A stretch of DNA of 32,470 nt from NCBI GenBank assembly GCA_028714855.1, contig JAQTLP010000015.1, positions 1 to 32,470 on the forward strand, in the 5' to 3' direction. This document shows positions 6,872 through 15,171 of this stretch, one piece after another. The position numbers and the translations under genes were made by a program. The stretch comes from Phycisphaerae bacterium (GTDB lineage: Bacteria > Planctomycetota > Phycisphaerae > Sedimentisphaerales > Anaerobacaceae). Below the pieces are notes generated by a model that was not told where the DNA came from, did no database searches, and saw only the letters and a list, made by a program, of their open reading frames with translations. Positions within the stretch are counted from its first letter, which is position 1; each line of letters begins with the position of its first letter.

Positions 6872-7414
6872 ATGTGGAACTTAAACGCTCCGAAACCTGC
6901 TAAGCTGATAATAGGTATCTTGGCCGCTGACCAGGAATGCCTGACAGCCGCCCTCGAGGCGATAAATGCCAATTTCGGCAAAACCGATTTTGTAAGCGAC
7001 GTCTGGCCGTTCGACCAGACCGATTATTACAAAGAGCAGACCGGCGAAAATATCTTAAGGCAGTTCGTCAGCATCGAAAAACTTATCGACCCCGCCAAGC
7101 TTGCCAAAATCAAACTCAAAACCAATAAAATCGAGCAAAAACTCGCCGAACAATCCGCCTCCGACCTGCTCAGGCCGGTCAATCTCGACCCCGGCCTAAT
7201 CGAGCCCTCCAAGCTTGTTTTAGCCACGACAAAAAACTACTCCCATCGCATATACATCGGCAAAAAAATATTTGCCGAGGTAACGCTTATTTACGATAAG
7301 GCCGCCTGGCGTCCCTTCGACTACACCTACCCCGATTACAAGCAGGATTGTTACCACGATTTTTTCAGTAAAGTAAGAACGCGATTAGTGGAGCAGTTAA
7401 AATCAAAGCATTAA
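6872..7414 (+). CDS. DUF4416 family protein
   Basis: The 180-residue soluble protein matches DUF4416, a family of unknown function found in Planctomycetes, deltaproteobacteria and related groups. Recognisable pieces are PAKLIIGILAAD near the start, the central FDQTDYYKEQTGENILRQFVSIEKLIDP, NLDPGLIEPSKLVLATTKNYSHRIYIGKKIFAEVTLIY and the end WRPFDYTYPDYKQDCYHDFF. It begins 18 bases after proS and is probably co-transcribed with it. No catalytic motif can be identified with confidence. Confidence 0.88.
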   Translation: MWNLNAPKPAKLIIGILAADQECLTAALEAINANFGKTDFVSDVWPFDQTDYYKEQTGENILRQFVSIEKLIDPAKLAKIKLKTNKIEQKLAEQSASDLLRPVNLDPGLIEPSKLVLATTKNYSHRIYIGKKIFAEVTLIYDKAAWRPFDYTYPDYKQDCYHDFFSKVRTRLVEQLKSKH

Positions 7415-7434
7415 TTCCACCAGCAGTAACTTTA

Positions 7435-8511
7435 TTGGCCGGCTCATTTATACTGTCGGTCATCTTAACGGGCTTAGTAAGGAAACTGGCCGAGCGCGTC
7501 GGCTTCGTCGCTCACCCGGCCGCAGACAGATACCACCGCTCGGTAATTCCCCTCGGCGGCGGAATCGCAATCTTCACCGCTATAACCGCTATCCTGGTTA
7601 CTGCCGCAATCGCGATAAAAACTCTGCTTGTCCCCGGCCGCCTCCCCTGGCTCGTCGAATCGGCCAAAATCAACCCAGCCGATTTTCTCGGAAAAACAAA
7701 TCAGCTTGTAATTATTCTGCTCTGCGCTCTTGTCTTGTTCCTGCTCGGCCTCTGGGACGACAAAAAGCACCTCGGCCCATTTTTAAAACTCATCGTCCAG
7801 TTCGCAGTTGCGGTAACCGCCGCGTCCTTTGCAGATGTCCGGGTCGAGTTCTTCATCGAAAATACATTAATCACCACCGCCCTTTCCGCCTTCTGGATAG
7901 TCCTGATTATTAATGCCTTTAACTTTCTCGACAATATGGATGGCGCCTCCGCAGGCATCGCCGTAATAGTCGCCTCCATTTTATTCACCGCGGCCGCCGT
8001 AAGCGGCCAGGTCTTCGTAGGCGGACTGGCGCTCGTCTTCATAGGGATATTGCTGGGCTTTTTGGCGTTTAATTTCCCCCCCGCCAAAATCTTCGCCGGT
8101 GACGCCGGCTCGCTCGTAATCGGCTTTTTTTTGGCGATGTTGTCCCTGCGCACCACTTATTACAACCAGGCGCAAAGCGGCCGATGGTATCCGGTTTTTA
8201 TCCCGCTTATCGTTATGGCGGTCCCGCTTTATGATTTTATCAGCGTAACTATCCTCCGTATAAAACAGGGTAAAAGCCCCTTCGTCGGTGACACCCAGCA
8301 TTTTTCCCATCGGCTGAAAAAACGCGGCCTGTCCGATACCCAGACTGTTTTGTCCCTGTATCTGGCCACGCTCTGCACCGGCCTCGGAGCTACTTTCCTT
8401 TATCAGGTTAATCTCGCCGGAGCGTTCCTAATCTTCGCTCAGACGTTTATGATTTTAGCCATTATCGCCATTCTCGAAACTACATCGGGAAATGAAAAAA
8501 ATGCCGCTTGA
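7435..8511 (+). CDS. MraY/WecA-type polyprenyl-phosphate sugar-1-phosphate transferase
   Basis: This integral membrane enzyme of about 358 residues transfers a sugar phosphate from a nucleotide sugar to polyprenyl phosphate, the first step of a surface polysaccharide. It has about ten hydrophobic segments. Family signatures are GFVAHPAADRYHRSVIPLGGGIAIF near the N-terminus, LLGLWDDKKHLGPFLKL, NAFNFLDNMDGASAG (Asp-rich catalytic site), FAGDAGSLVIGFFLA and the late cytoplasmic HFSHRLKKRGLS. The start is uncertain: the frame opens at TTG 7435 and stays open upstream across the end of DUF4416 with no ATG or GTG. Its 3' end overlaps the next gene by 20 bases. WecA-like function is favoured over MraY because the next gene is an O-antigen-ligase homologue. 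Confidence 0.88.
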   Translation: MAGSFILSVILTGLVRKLAERVGFVAHPAADRYHRSVIPLGGGIAIFTAITAILVTAAIAIKTLLVPGRLPWLVESAKINPADFLGKTNQLVIILLCALVLFLLGLWDDKKHLGPFLKLIVQFAVAVTAASFADVRVEFFIENTLITTALSAFWIVLIINAFNFLDNMDGASAGIAVIVASILFTAAAVSGQVFVGGLALVFIGILLGFLAFNFPPAKIFAGDAGSLVIGFFLAMLSLRTTYYNQAQSGRWYPVFIPLIVMAVPLYDFISVTILRIKQGKSPFVGDTQHFSHRLKKRGLSDTQTVLSLYLATLCTGLGATFLYQVNLAGAFLIFAQTFMILAIIAILETTSGNEKNAA

Positions 8512-10792
8512 TTCAAACTTATCAAAAAGTAAAGGACAGGTGATTTTAGAATACATCACCCTTGCTCTCTGTCTTTGCGTGATTGCTCTTCGCGCGACCT
8601 ACACCGAAGGCCCTGCAATGCAATCCATCTCCCCCTCCAACCTGAACAACAACCTCTACAGTCTGTCCGTATCAGCCGTCCTGTTCTTCGCGTTTACGTT
8701 CTGGCTTACATACAGCTTCTGCTCTAAAAGATTTTTATACCGTATCACTGCTGTCGAAATCGGCTTGTTTTTGTTCTGCATAGCTGCTGTCATTGCCGCT
8801 TTCGCCGCCTCGAACAAACGCGCCGCGATTACAGATGCTGCCTGTCTCATCGCGCCTGTGCTGATGGCGATTCTCTTGGTGCAGATATTGGATTCCCCCT
8901 CGAAGATAAAATTGGTGTTGGTAGTTATTGCCGCTCTGGGGGTGGTCTCCGCCTACCAATGCACCGACCAGTTTCTCACCAGCAATCAGGCAATGATTGA
9001 CCAATATGAAAAAGACCCCCAGACTATCCTCGAACCGCTCGGCATACAAAGCAGCTCTTTCCAGCAGTTTCTTTTCGAGCATCGCCTCTATTCAAAAGAC
9101 GTTCGCGGCTTTTTCACTACCGGCAATTCCGCCGGCTCATCCGCAATTTTGGCTTCCTTCGCCGCTCTCGCTCTATTTATTGACAAATTAAAAAATCGCC
9201 AATCCGCGCTGTCTCTTATCGCCTGCGGCCTCACTGCAGCCGTCGTCATTTTCGGCCTTATCATTACCCGCAGCAAAGGCGCAATCTCCGCATCTCTGAT
9301 TGCAGCGGTTCTTTTTGTTGCGTTTCTTTGTTTCGGCAACTGGCTCCAATCCCACAAAAAAGCCGTATTACTTGTCTGCTTATTACTTTCCATCGTCCTC
9401 GGCTTCGCACTTGTTTCCTACGGATTGAATCACGACCGGCTGCCCGGCGGAAACTCGATGCTCGTCCGCTGGCAGTATTGGCTCGCCGCTGCAAAGATGT
9501 ATGCCGACCATCCCTTCACCGGCGTCGGCCCTGGTAACTTCGCCAATTTTTATACACATTATAAAGCTGCCGCGGCGCTGGAGTCTGTTGCAGACCCCCA
9601 CAATTTTCTGCTCACTATTTTGACTCAGTATGGACCGCTCGGCCTTGTCGGTTTCTTGGCTTTATTCTTCATACCTTTGTGGAAATCATTTCCCGGCCGG
9701 CCGGGGCTTTCTCCGCAAGTTCAGCCGCAGGTGCCCTTCGGAACCCTTGCCGCAATTTACCTGCCGGTCTTATCCGTTGCGTTACTGCTTATCCGGCCGC
9801 TGGTTATGCGCACTCCCACCGGCGACACCTTTGAAGTAGCGATGTATCTGATATTCACATTATATGTTGCGCCGCTGATTACATTTATTGTCGGTTTTTG
9901 GCTTTTGACGGCATCGCAATATGCTGCACGCAGCACGCAACACGCTATACGCGGTACGAGCATCATCTCTGCTGCTCTTTTTTGTGCTGTCTTAGGTTTA
10001 CTTCTGCACAACTTGATAGACTTTGCCATTTTTGAGCCGCCCGTGTTTACCGCTTTGTGCGCGATAGTCGCCTGTCTTATTGCATCTAACTCCCAGCAAA
10101 CTCTTCAGCCAATACTTGTTATAAAACTTCCTCTTCCAGTGAGAATAATATTAGCTGCTTCCTGCCTGCTGCTGATTTGGGGTTTCTTTAATTATGCGCT
10201 GGTCCCCGTCGCCAAGACATCGAAACTCAATCAGCAGGCGGTCCGGCAGAATATCCCTTCTGAATATGCTCACCTTATCTTGTACCTTGCAGCCGAAATG
10301 GATCCGCTGGACCCGACGGCATTAAACCTGAACGGCAGGCTCTATTTGCAAAATTACAAAGAAACACCGAACGCGCAGCCGGCCCTGCTCAAAAAGGCTG
10401 AAGCTTGTTTCCTTGCCGCCATTGCCCGTGATAATGCGGATTTCAAAAACTATGAAAAGCTTAGCGAGGTTTACACACTGCTCACAAACAGCTCACCCGT
10501 GGAAGAAAAAACTGATTTGCTGGATTACTCGTTCGACTGCCTTTTGTCCGCCGCCGAGCGATATCCAACCTCCGACCGCCTGCGGTTCGAATTGGCCGAA
10601 GTCTCCGAACAATTGGGCAAGACCGATATCGCCGTCGCCCAGTACGAAAAAGCGGTTGAAATTGAAGATGCCTATCGTAATCAGTTTAAGATAATGTACC
10701 CGGGACGTGAAATATTCAGCCGGCTCGGCGAGGAAAATTACCAAAAAGCAAAACAGCGGATAAAACAACTCTCCGGGCAGCCGGCTCGATAA
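8492..10792 (+). CDS. O-antigen ligase/polymerase-like membrane protein with C-terminal TPR repeats
   Basis: The 766-residue protein has at least ten membrane helices in residues ~20-570. It contains the Wzy_C/WaaL signature region MLVRWQYWLAAAKMYADHPFTGVGPGNF with PHNFLLTILTQYGPLG shortly after, the periplasmic loop that handles polyprenyl-linked glycans. Residues ~590-750 are soluble with TPR-like helical repeats (ALLKKAEACFLAAIARDNADFKNYEKLSEVY; RLRFELAEVSEQLGKTDIAVAQYEKAVEIE). With the preceding phosphosugar transferase it suggests synthesis and attachment of a surface polysaccharide. Residues ~475-490 (QYAARSTQHAIRGTS) are encoded by a repetitive ACGC-rich stretch that looks like an in-frame repeat insertion. 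It converges on yebC with a two-base gap. Confidence 0.88.
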   Translation: MKKMPLDSNLSKSKGQVILEYITLALCLCVIALRATYTEGPAMQSISPSNLNNNLYSLSVSAVLFFAFTFWLTYSFCSKRFLYRITAVEIGLFLFCIAAVIAAFAASNKRAAITDAACLIAPVLMAILLVQILDSPSKIKLVLVVIAALGVVSAYQCTDQFLTSNQAMIDQYEKDPQTILEPLGIQSSSFQQFLFEHRLYSKDVRGFFTTGNSAGSSAILASFAALALFIDKLKNRQSALSLIACGLTAAVVIFGLIITRSKGAISASLIAAVLFVAFLCFGNWLQSHKKAVLLVCLLLSIVLGFALVSYGLNHDRLPGGNSMLVRWQYWLAAAKMYADHPFTGVGPGNFANFYTHYKAAAALESVADPHNFLLTILTQYGPLGLVGFLALFFIPLWKSFPGRPGLSPQVQPQVPFGTLAAIYLPVLSVALLLIRPLVMRTPTGDTFEVAMYLIFTLYVAPLITFIVGFWLLTASQYAARSTQHAIRGTSIISAALFCAVLGLLLHNLIDFAIFEPPVFTALCAIVACLIASNSQQTLQPILVIKLPLPVRIILAASCLLLIWGFFNYALVPVAKTSKLNQQAVRQNIPSEYAHLILYLAAEMDPLDPTALNLNGRLYLQNYKETPNAQPALLKKAEACFLAAIARDNADFKNYEKLSEVYTLLTNSSPVEEKTDLLDYSFDCLLSAAERYPTSDRLRFELAEVSEQLGKTDIAVAQYEKAVEIEDAYRNQFKIMYPGREIFSRLGEENYQKAKQRIKQLSGQPAR
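9916..9960. repeat. ACGC-rich repetitive stretch inside the O-antigen-ligase-like gene
   Basis: Short steps of the type GCACGCA/ACACGC/TACGCGGTACGAG recur without breaking the frame, giving the basic, polar stretch AARSTQHAIRGT between two membrane helices. A shorter relative, ACGCAATACGGAATACGA, lies before proS at about 5005-5022. I read this as a dispersed repeat tolerated in a loop; low-complexity coding sequence is the alternative. Confidence 0.45.
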
Positions 10793-10794
10793 CC

Positions 10795-11550
10795 TTATGC
10801 GCCGTCTAAACTGCTCAATATATCCTGCGGTATGTCAAAATTAGCGTATGTGTTTTGAATGTCTTCGTGGTCTTCGAATGCTTCCATCAGCGAAATTATT
10901 TTCTTTGCTGTCACCGCATCGCTGATGGTAATAGTATTCTGAGGCACCATCGAAATCTCAGATGTCTCGATGGCTATCCCTTTTTCCGTCAGTGTATTCT
11001 TCAGCCCCTCATGGATTCCCGCGTCGCACGTTATCTCGAACAGCTCCCCCGTATTTTGCATATCGTCCGCACCGGCGGCCAAAACTATCTCCATAAGCTC
11101 GTCTTCGTTTGTCCCCTCCGCCTTAACGTTTATCACACCCTTCTTGCTGAACATCCAGTTGACGCATCCCGTTGTCCCCAGTGAGCCGCCGTGCTTCTCG
11201 AAAATCTTCTTAATTTCCGGAGCCGTCCGGTTGTGATTGTCTGTCAGCCCCTCCACCACTATGGCCACCCCGCCCGGCCCGTAACCTTCGTAGTGAACCT
11301 CCGAAAAACTAACCCCGTCGGTTCCGCCGGTCCCCTTTTTAACTGCCTTCTCAATCGTGTCTTTCGGCATATTGACGCTCTTTGCCTTGTCGATGGCATA
11401 CCGTAAAGACAGGTTCGCTCCCGGGTCGCCCCCGCCCGCTCGCGCGGCGACGATTATCATTCGTGCTACCTTGCTCCACGCCCTGCCGCGCTTTGCGTCA
11501 ACCGCCGCTTTTTTATGCTTTATACTTGACCAGTGAGAATGACCTGACAT
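10795..11550 (-). CDS. yebC: YebC/PmpR (TACO1) family protein
   Basis: Full-length 251-residue member of a conserved cytoplasmic family, described as transcriptional regulators and, more recently, as factors helping ribosomes at difficult motifs such as polyproline. Diagnostic pieces are the N-terminus MSGHSHWSSIKHKKAAVDAKRGRAWSKVARMI, then NLSLRYAIDKAKSVNMPKDTIEKAVKKGTGG, YEGYGPGGVAIVVEGLTDNHNRTAPEIKKIFEKHGGSLG and VNWMFSKKGVI. GGAG lies just upstream of the ATG. It stands alone on the minus strand. RuvC, often its neighbour in other bacteria, is not in the window. Confidence 0.95.
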   Translation of the reverse strand: MSGHSHWSSIKHKKAAVDAKRGRAWSKVARMIIVAARAGGGDPGANLSLRYAIDKAKSVNMPKDTIEKAVKKGTGGTDGVSFSEVHYEGYGPGGVAIVVEGLTDNHNRTAPEIKKIFEKHGGSLGTTGCVNWMFSKKGVINVKAEGTNEDELMEIVLAAGADDMQNTGELFEITCDAGIHEGLKNTLTEKGIAIETSEISMVPQNTITISDAVTAKKIISLMEAFEDHEDIQNTYANFDIPQDILSSLDGA

Positions 11551-11629
11551 ACCTGCTCCTGACTAAATTATAAAAAACCGGCATTATTATAGTCTCTTCG
11601 ATGACTAAATGCAACAAACCTTTCTGCGC

Positions 11630-12508
11630 TCATCCACCAGACGCCGTTCGCATCCGCACCGAATATAACGATGTTCTCGCCGTAATAAAAAGCGTCTTTT
11701 TATCTTTGCCGCCGAAACAGACATTCGATGGCTGCTCAGGAACCTCTATCGTTTCTATCTTTTCACCGTTCTTGTTATAAACCGCAACAACATTTGTCGT
11801 TAGGTAGATATTGCCCTCGTTATCTATCGTCATCCCGTCCGAACCTTCCGGCGCAAAAAGCTTTTTATTAGACAGCGTCCCGTCCTCATTGATGGCATAT
11901 ACGAACGTCTTGCCTCCGCCGTGGTCCGCAACGTAAAGCGTTTTGCCGTCCGCTGTCCCTATCACGCCGTTTGGCCTGACCATATCGTCGATTACGCGGA
12001 TAAGTTTTTTATGGTCTGGCAAAAGATAATAAACATATTCGCCCCCCTGCTCCATTCCGACCTTGCCGCCATACCGGGGATCGGTAAAATAAATCCCGCA
12101 ATTCGCATCGGCCCACAGGTCGTTCGGGCTGTTCAACTGTTTATTATCGTATTTATCCGCCAGCACCTTCCTTCTCCCGTTTTGTCCTATTGACACTACC
12201 CGCCGCCTGCCGCCTTCACAAACCAGCAGGTCGCCCTTTTTATCGAAGAATAATCCGTTGGCCCCGCCGGAATCCTTGTCAAACGTTATAAGCTTGCCGT
12301 CTAACGTCCACTTGTGAATCCGGTTATTGTGAATATCCGTAAAGAAGATATTGCCCTCCTTATCAGCCGCCGGCCCTTCCGTGAATTTAAACCCGCCCGC
12401 CAGTTTCTCTACCTTCGCGCCTTCCGCCGCAACGCTCACCTTCTCTGCACCGCAGCTCACCGCCGCCGACACCGCCAAAACCACACACACTAAAATTTCC
12501 CTGCTCAT
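11630..12508 (-). CDS. Exported SMP-30/gluconolactonase-like beta-propeller protein
   Basis: The 292-residue protein starts at the ATG at 12508, which has AAGGAG just upstream; an in-frame ATG at 12565 would place 19 charged residues before the signal peptide. The N-terminus MSREILVCVVLAVSAAVSCGAEK is a signal peptide, possibly a lipoprotein one (Cys at residue 19). The rest matches the six-bladed SMP-30/gluconolactonase/LRE propeller: GFKFTEGPAADKEGNIFFTDI, SGGANGLFFDKKGDLLVCEGG, LNSPNDLWADANCGIYFTDPRYGG, RPNGVIGTADGKTLYVAD and APEGSDGMTIDNEGNIYLT. The Glu, Asn and Asp positions that bind the catalytic metal are present. The lactone substrate is unknown; family members act on sugar lactones. 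It appears monocistronic. Confidence 0.88.
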   Translation of the reverse strand: MSREILVCVVLAVSAAVSCGAEKVSVAAEGAKVEKLAGGFKFTEGPAADKEGNIFFTDIHNNRIHKWTLDGKLITFDKDSGGANGLFFDKKGDLLVCEGGRRRVVSIGQNGRRKVLADKYDNKQLNSPNDLWADANCGIYFTDPRYGGKVGMEQGGEYVYYLLPDHKKLIRVIDDMVRPNGVIGTADGKTLYVADHGGGKTFVYAINEDGTLSNKKLFAPEGSDGMTIDNEGNIYLTTNVVAVYNKNGEKIETIEVPEQPSNVCFGGKDKKTLFITARTSLYSVRMRTASGG

Positions 12509-12818
12509 TTCTTTCTCCTTTTTGCCCCCACACAGTCGAACATGTTTCGCCCTCCACATTATCATTTACCCCCTTGCACCGCAAGGAATTACTCCCACGC
12601 GGGTTTTTCCCTCACACCGCCGCCCTTTTTTGAGGGTTGCGGTTTGTAAATTATTTTACAAATTTCACGGAACACTTCCCCTCTTTTGCGCATCCTATAA
12701 CATAGAAATCACCATCCCTCCTCCATATTTTTAGTTGCGGAGGGAGAGGAAAATATGGTATAATATCACACCCGCAGCGAGGAGGCCGTTACTTGGCGGA
12801 TTCGAAGGAGAAGGAGAT
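12509..12818. other. Divergent intergenic region between lactonase and PEP-CTERM genes
   Basis: No gene is present. It contains an 8-base-arm dyad TTTGTAAA/TTTACAAA (12643-12662) and, for the plus-strand gene, a promoter at 12735-12764. Arms CCATATTTT (12723-12731) and AAAATATGG (12750-12758) flank and overlap that promoter and could be an operator. Confidence 0.55.
12735..12764 (+). promoter_or_regulatory. Promoter of the first PEP-CTERM gene
   Basis: TATAAT (12759-12764) is a perfect -10 box, 18 bases after a weaker -35, TTGCGG (12735-12740). Transcription would start near 12771, giving a leader of about 48 bases with GGAGAAGGAG before the ATG at 12819. Confidence 0.6.
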
Positions 12819-13412
12819 ATGAAAACGATAATCTCAGCTATCGCACTTGCATCGCTTGTTTTTTGTTTTGCGGGCATAACTAAAGCCGCTACTATTGAGT
12901 TTAATTTACTTGATTTGGGCTGCCCGACAACGTTCAGCTATAATTCATCTCGCTGGCGCACAGACATCGACCTCGGTATTCCTGTTAATGAAATATCTCA
13001 CGTCTATATCGATTGGTCAGGCACATTCACCGCCAGTCTGTTAGCGTATAGTGACGACCCCGCTAACCCATTTCCGATGTATGTGTCTTTAAGCGCCGAA
13101 TTGGTGACAGGACTTACGTCATACTTCACTAGAATCTTTGGGGGAGAATCCGCCTATCCTGCCCCGCAATCATTTACCGCCGTCTCTGAGCTTTTCAATG
13201 TGGGTTCGTGGTCACCGTCAGAACCATATATTAATTTCCGATACAGTGAACTAGTACCATTCGGCAAACCTGTAAATCTTGTTGAGCACGGTTCGCTAAC
13301 GCTAAATGATGCGACATTGATCATCGAGGGGACATTCGTCCCCGAGCCGGCTTCTTTATTCCTTCTCACCCTCGGCGGACTCTTCCTCAAAAGAGGCCGA
13401 AATAACAAATAG
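12819..13412 (+). CDS. PEP-CTERM sorting-domain protein
   Basis: The 197-residue exported protein starts at the ATG at 12819 behind GGAGAAGGAGAT. The longer in-frame start at 12735 lies inside the promoter. It has a signal peptide (MKTIISAIALASLVFCFAGITKAA), a body of about 145 residues with no recognised domain and rich in Ser, Tyr and aromatic residues, and a C-terminal VPEPASLFLLTLGGLFLKRGRNNK. That tail is a canonical PEP-CTERM signal: PEP motif, hydrophobic helix and basic end. Such proteins are processed by an exosortase and kept at, or released from, the cell surface, often with extracellular polysaccharide. The exosortase gene is not in the window. The mature function is unknown. Confidence 0.88.
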   Translation: MKTIISAIALASLVFCFAGITKAATIEFNLLDLGCPTTFSYNSSRWRTDIDLGIPVNEISHVYIDWSGTFTASLLAYSDDPANPFPMYVSLSAELVTGLTSYFTRIFGGESAYPAPQSFTAVSELFNVGSWSPSEPYINFRYSELVPFGKPVNLVEHGSLTLNDATLIIEGTFVPEPASLFLLTLGGLFLKRGRNNK

Positions 13413-13755
13413 GAACAGCCGCTATTTTTTAAATGAGCATCTTTTTCATTTCGCGCAGCGTCCCGGCAAAATCCGCGCATAAAAAATCCCTGTTAATTTA
13501 GGCAATCTTTGGCTGAACTTTTCTATAAACTACGAACTATAAATTCTCTGTGAACTCTGTGTTCTCTGTGGCTAATTAAAAATCAATCAAATGCGCAGGG
13601 GGGTAAAAAATCATCGAGCATTTTCAACCATTTTCCGCGCATTTTCTCTCACTTTTGCGCGCATTTTTACCCATCTTTACCAATTTCTACCACTTTACAC
13701 CCACCTAAAAACACCAACTTGCGCGTTTGGTGCTACCCCACGTTACCTAAAGCTC
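13413..13755. other. Intergenic region with dispersed repeats and GCGCATTTT motifs
   Basis: No gene is seen. It contains a CTCTGTG-rich run (13544-13572, three spaced CTCTGTG steps) and, directly after, the second copy of the 22-base repeat (13576-13597). An A+T-rich tract with repeated GCGCATTTT-like motifs runs to about 13700. Both flanking genes converge here, but I see no clear intrinsic terminator. Confidence 0.6.
13576..13597. repeat. 22-base direct repeat, copy 2
   Basis: Identical over 22 bases and in the same orientation to 2395-2416. It directly follows the CTCTGTG-rich repeat at 13544-13572, so it may be one edge of a larger composite unit that is only partly present at the left copy. 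Confidence 0.8.
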
Positions 13756-14601
13756 CTATTTTAATATCTCTTTCAACCTCTCCAACTCACCTTTTTTCAT
13801 ATGGTAGCTATGCCCGTCGTCTGGAAATTCGCCGCTCTGAACCTCTTTAGTATAATTCTTAAACGCCTCGATTGTCGCCTCCGCCGCATTGCCGTAACTC
13901 TTTGCAAACTTTGGATTTGGCCCCTGCCCCAGCCCTAAAATATCCGGCGCAATCAGTATCTGTCCGTCACAGCCCGCCCCCGCCCCGCAGCTTATCACCG
14001 GCACCTCGCTGCGGCCAGTTATAATCTCCGCCACCTCCGTCGCCGCCCCCTCGATTAACAGCATCGCCGCCCCTGCGTTAACCATTTGCTCAGCAAGACT
14101 TATAAGCTCCGCCGCCATCTCCGCGGTGGTCGCCTCCGCCTTGAGTTTCCCGATTTTGCTTATGCACTGAGGCCGAATCCCTATATGCGCCATGACCGCC
14201 ATATTGGCGTCGCTAACTGCTTTAATTACATCGAGATACGCGCTGCTGACCTCGATTTTTATCATCTGCACCCCCGCCTCGACAACGAACCGCCCCGCGT
14301 TCTTCACCGCCTCGCTTATCCCGAGCTGATAGCTCAAAAACGGCATATCCGCCACCAGATACACGTTTGGCGCCCCGCGCCGCACCGCCGCCGTTATCGC
14401 TACCATAAAATCCATCGTCGCAGGCAGCGTCGAGTCGAAACCCAGCATATGCTGCGCCCCGGAATCACCCACTAATATCATCTGCACACCGGTTTGAGAG
14501 ACCAGTTTGGCTGTGGTGTAGTCGTAACAGCTTACCGCAGCAATCTTTCGGCCCTCCCGTTTGGCCGCCAGCAAATCCGTAATCGTAATCTTTGTTTCCA
14601 T
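13756..14601 (-). CDS. panB: 3-methyl-2-oxobutanoate hydroxymethyltransferase
   Basis: PanB makes ketopantoate from 2-oxoisovalerate and methylene-tetrahydrofolate, the first committed step of pantothenate (vitamin B5, CoA) synthesis. The 281-residue protein is full length. Family motifs include KITITDLLAAKREGRKIAAVSCYDYTTAKLV, ILVGDSGAQHMLGFDSTLPATMDFM, YLVADMPFLSYQ, VKIEVSS-like IKIEVSSAYLD, MAHIGIRPQ and ISCGAGAGCDGQILIAPDILGLG. Metal ligands (Asp in LVGDS, Asp in VADMPF) and the Glu of LLIEGA are present. The ATG at 14601 fits the family N-terminus; the frame also has an ATG at 14622. panC and panD are not adjacent. Confidence 0.94.
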   Translation of the reverse strand: METKITITDLLAAKREGRKIAAVSCYDYTTAKLVSQTGVQMILVGDSGAQHMLGFDSTLPATMDFMVAITAAVRRGAPNVYLVADMPFLSYQLGISEAVKNAGRFVVEAGVQMIKIEVSSAYLDVIKAVSDANMAVMAHIGIRPQCISKIGKLKAEATTAEMAAELISLAEQMVNAGAAMLLIEGAATEVAEIITGRSEVPVISCGAGAGCDGQILIAPDILGLGQGPNPKFAKSYGNAAEATIEAFKNYTKEVQSGEFPDDGHSYHMKKGELERLKEILK

Positions 14602-14902
14602 ATTTTCCCTTCTAAAAACCAAAGAACTAACAGCTGTTCAGTTAAAATATGTGAACATAATCGATTTAGCAAGCGTAAAATAATCTTAGTTTCAAGGCCA
14701 AATTCAGCGGTTTTTGGGGATAACAGCAAAAAATGGTGTTTTTCGCAATTAATGGATTGACTATTATTAAAAAAAGTGCTGTTTTCTTGCAAGTTTCCCT
14801 AAAGATTTCCTCACTGTCTATTCGATTTAATAGATAAAGGGGAAATAAAACAGCTTGGAGTTTAGGGTCGTTATCATATTGCTTTTCATCACCCTCCTCC
14901 GA

Positions 14903-14938
14903 AGCCAGATTCTGTCGTACAGGGATCTGGCTTTTTTT
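14903..14938 (+). terminator. Orphan plus-strand intrinsic terminator
   Basis: Arms AGCCAGAT (14903-14910) and ATCTGGCT (14925-14932) enclose a 14-base loop and run into seven T residues (14932-14938). No plus-strand coding gene ends upstream: panB is on the other strand. It may end an untranslated RNA from the panB upstream region. Confidence 0.7.
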
Positions 14939-15104
14939 ATCTACCCATTGTTAGTTAAAACAGGTAATTGCAGAGTGCTATGTAGCGTTAAACTGGGAAA
15001 AAGGGGTGAGAGAGACAGTTGAGCATATCATAATTGCGTAATCAGGCATCTTCAGCATCATTTCATAGGTTATACTTAATTATTGTTTGCCTCCAACACT
15101 GCGC

Positions 15105-15138
15105 AAAAAAACGCCAGCACATTTCTGCGCTGGCGTTT
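15105..15138 (-). terminator. Intrinsic terminator of the second PEP-CTERM gene
   Basis: Read on the minus strand, AAACGCCAGC (15138-15129) pairs with GCTGGCGTTT (15118-15109) around a ten-base loop and runs into a T tract (15110-15105). It sits 34 bases after the stop at 15172. Confidence 0.85.
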
Positions 15139-15171
15139 GACTACTAAAAACTTATCGTTAGTTGCGAATAA

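Larger units (their letters stand above)
14602..15171. other. Intergenic region with two terminators and no clear gene
   Basis: About 570 bases hold no convincing protein gene. A plus-strand intrinsic terminator at 14903-14938 has no plus-strand gene before it. A minus-strand terminator for the second PEP-CTERM gene lies at 15105-15138. A 20-residue minus-strand ORF (14889-14827) has a CTCCTCC complement (GGAGGAG) properly placed upstream, but it is too short to trust. Confidence 0.6.

Noticed and set aside
12735..12818. Upstream start of the first PEP-CTERM gene
   Set aside because: The start would lie inside the -35 element and would precede the signal peptide with 28 charged residues.
13544..13700. 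CRISPR-like spacing of short repeats (CTCTGTG, GCGCATTTT)
   Set aside because: Units are too short, not regularly spaced and have no consistent spacer length; no cas genes are in the window.
14632..14792. Overlapping open frames upstream of panB
   Set aside because: A+T-rich, no ribosome site, conflicting strands, and better explained as panB upstream region.
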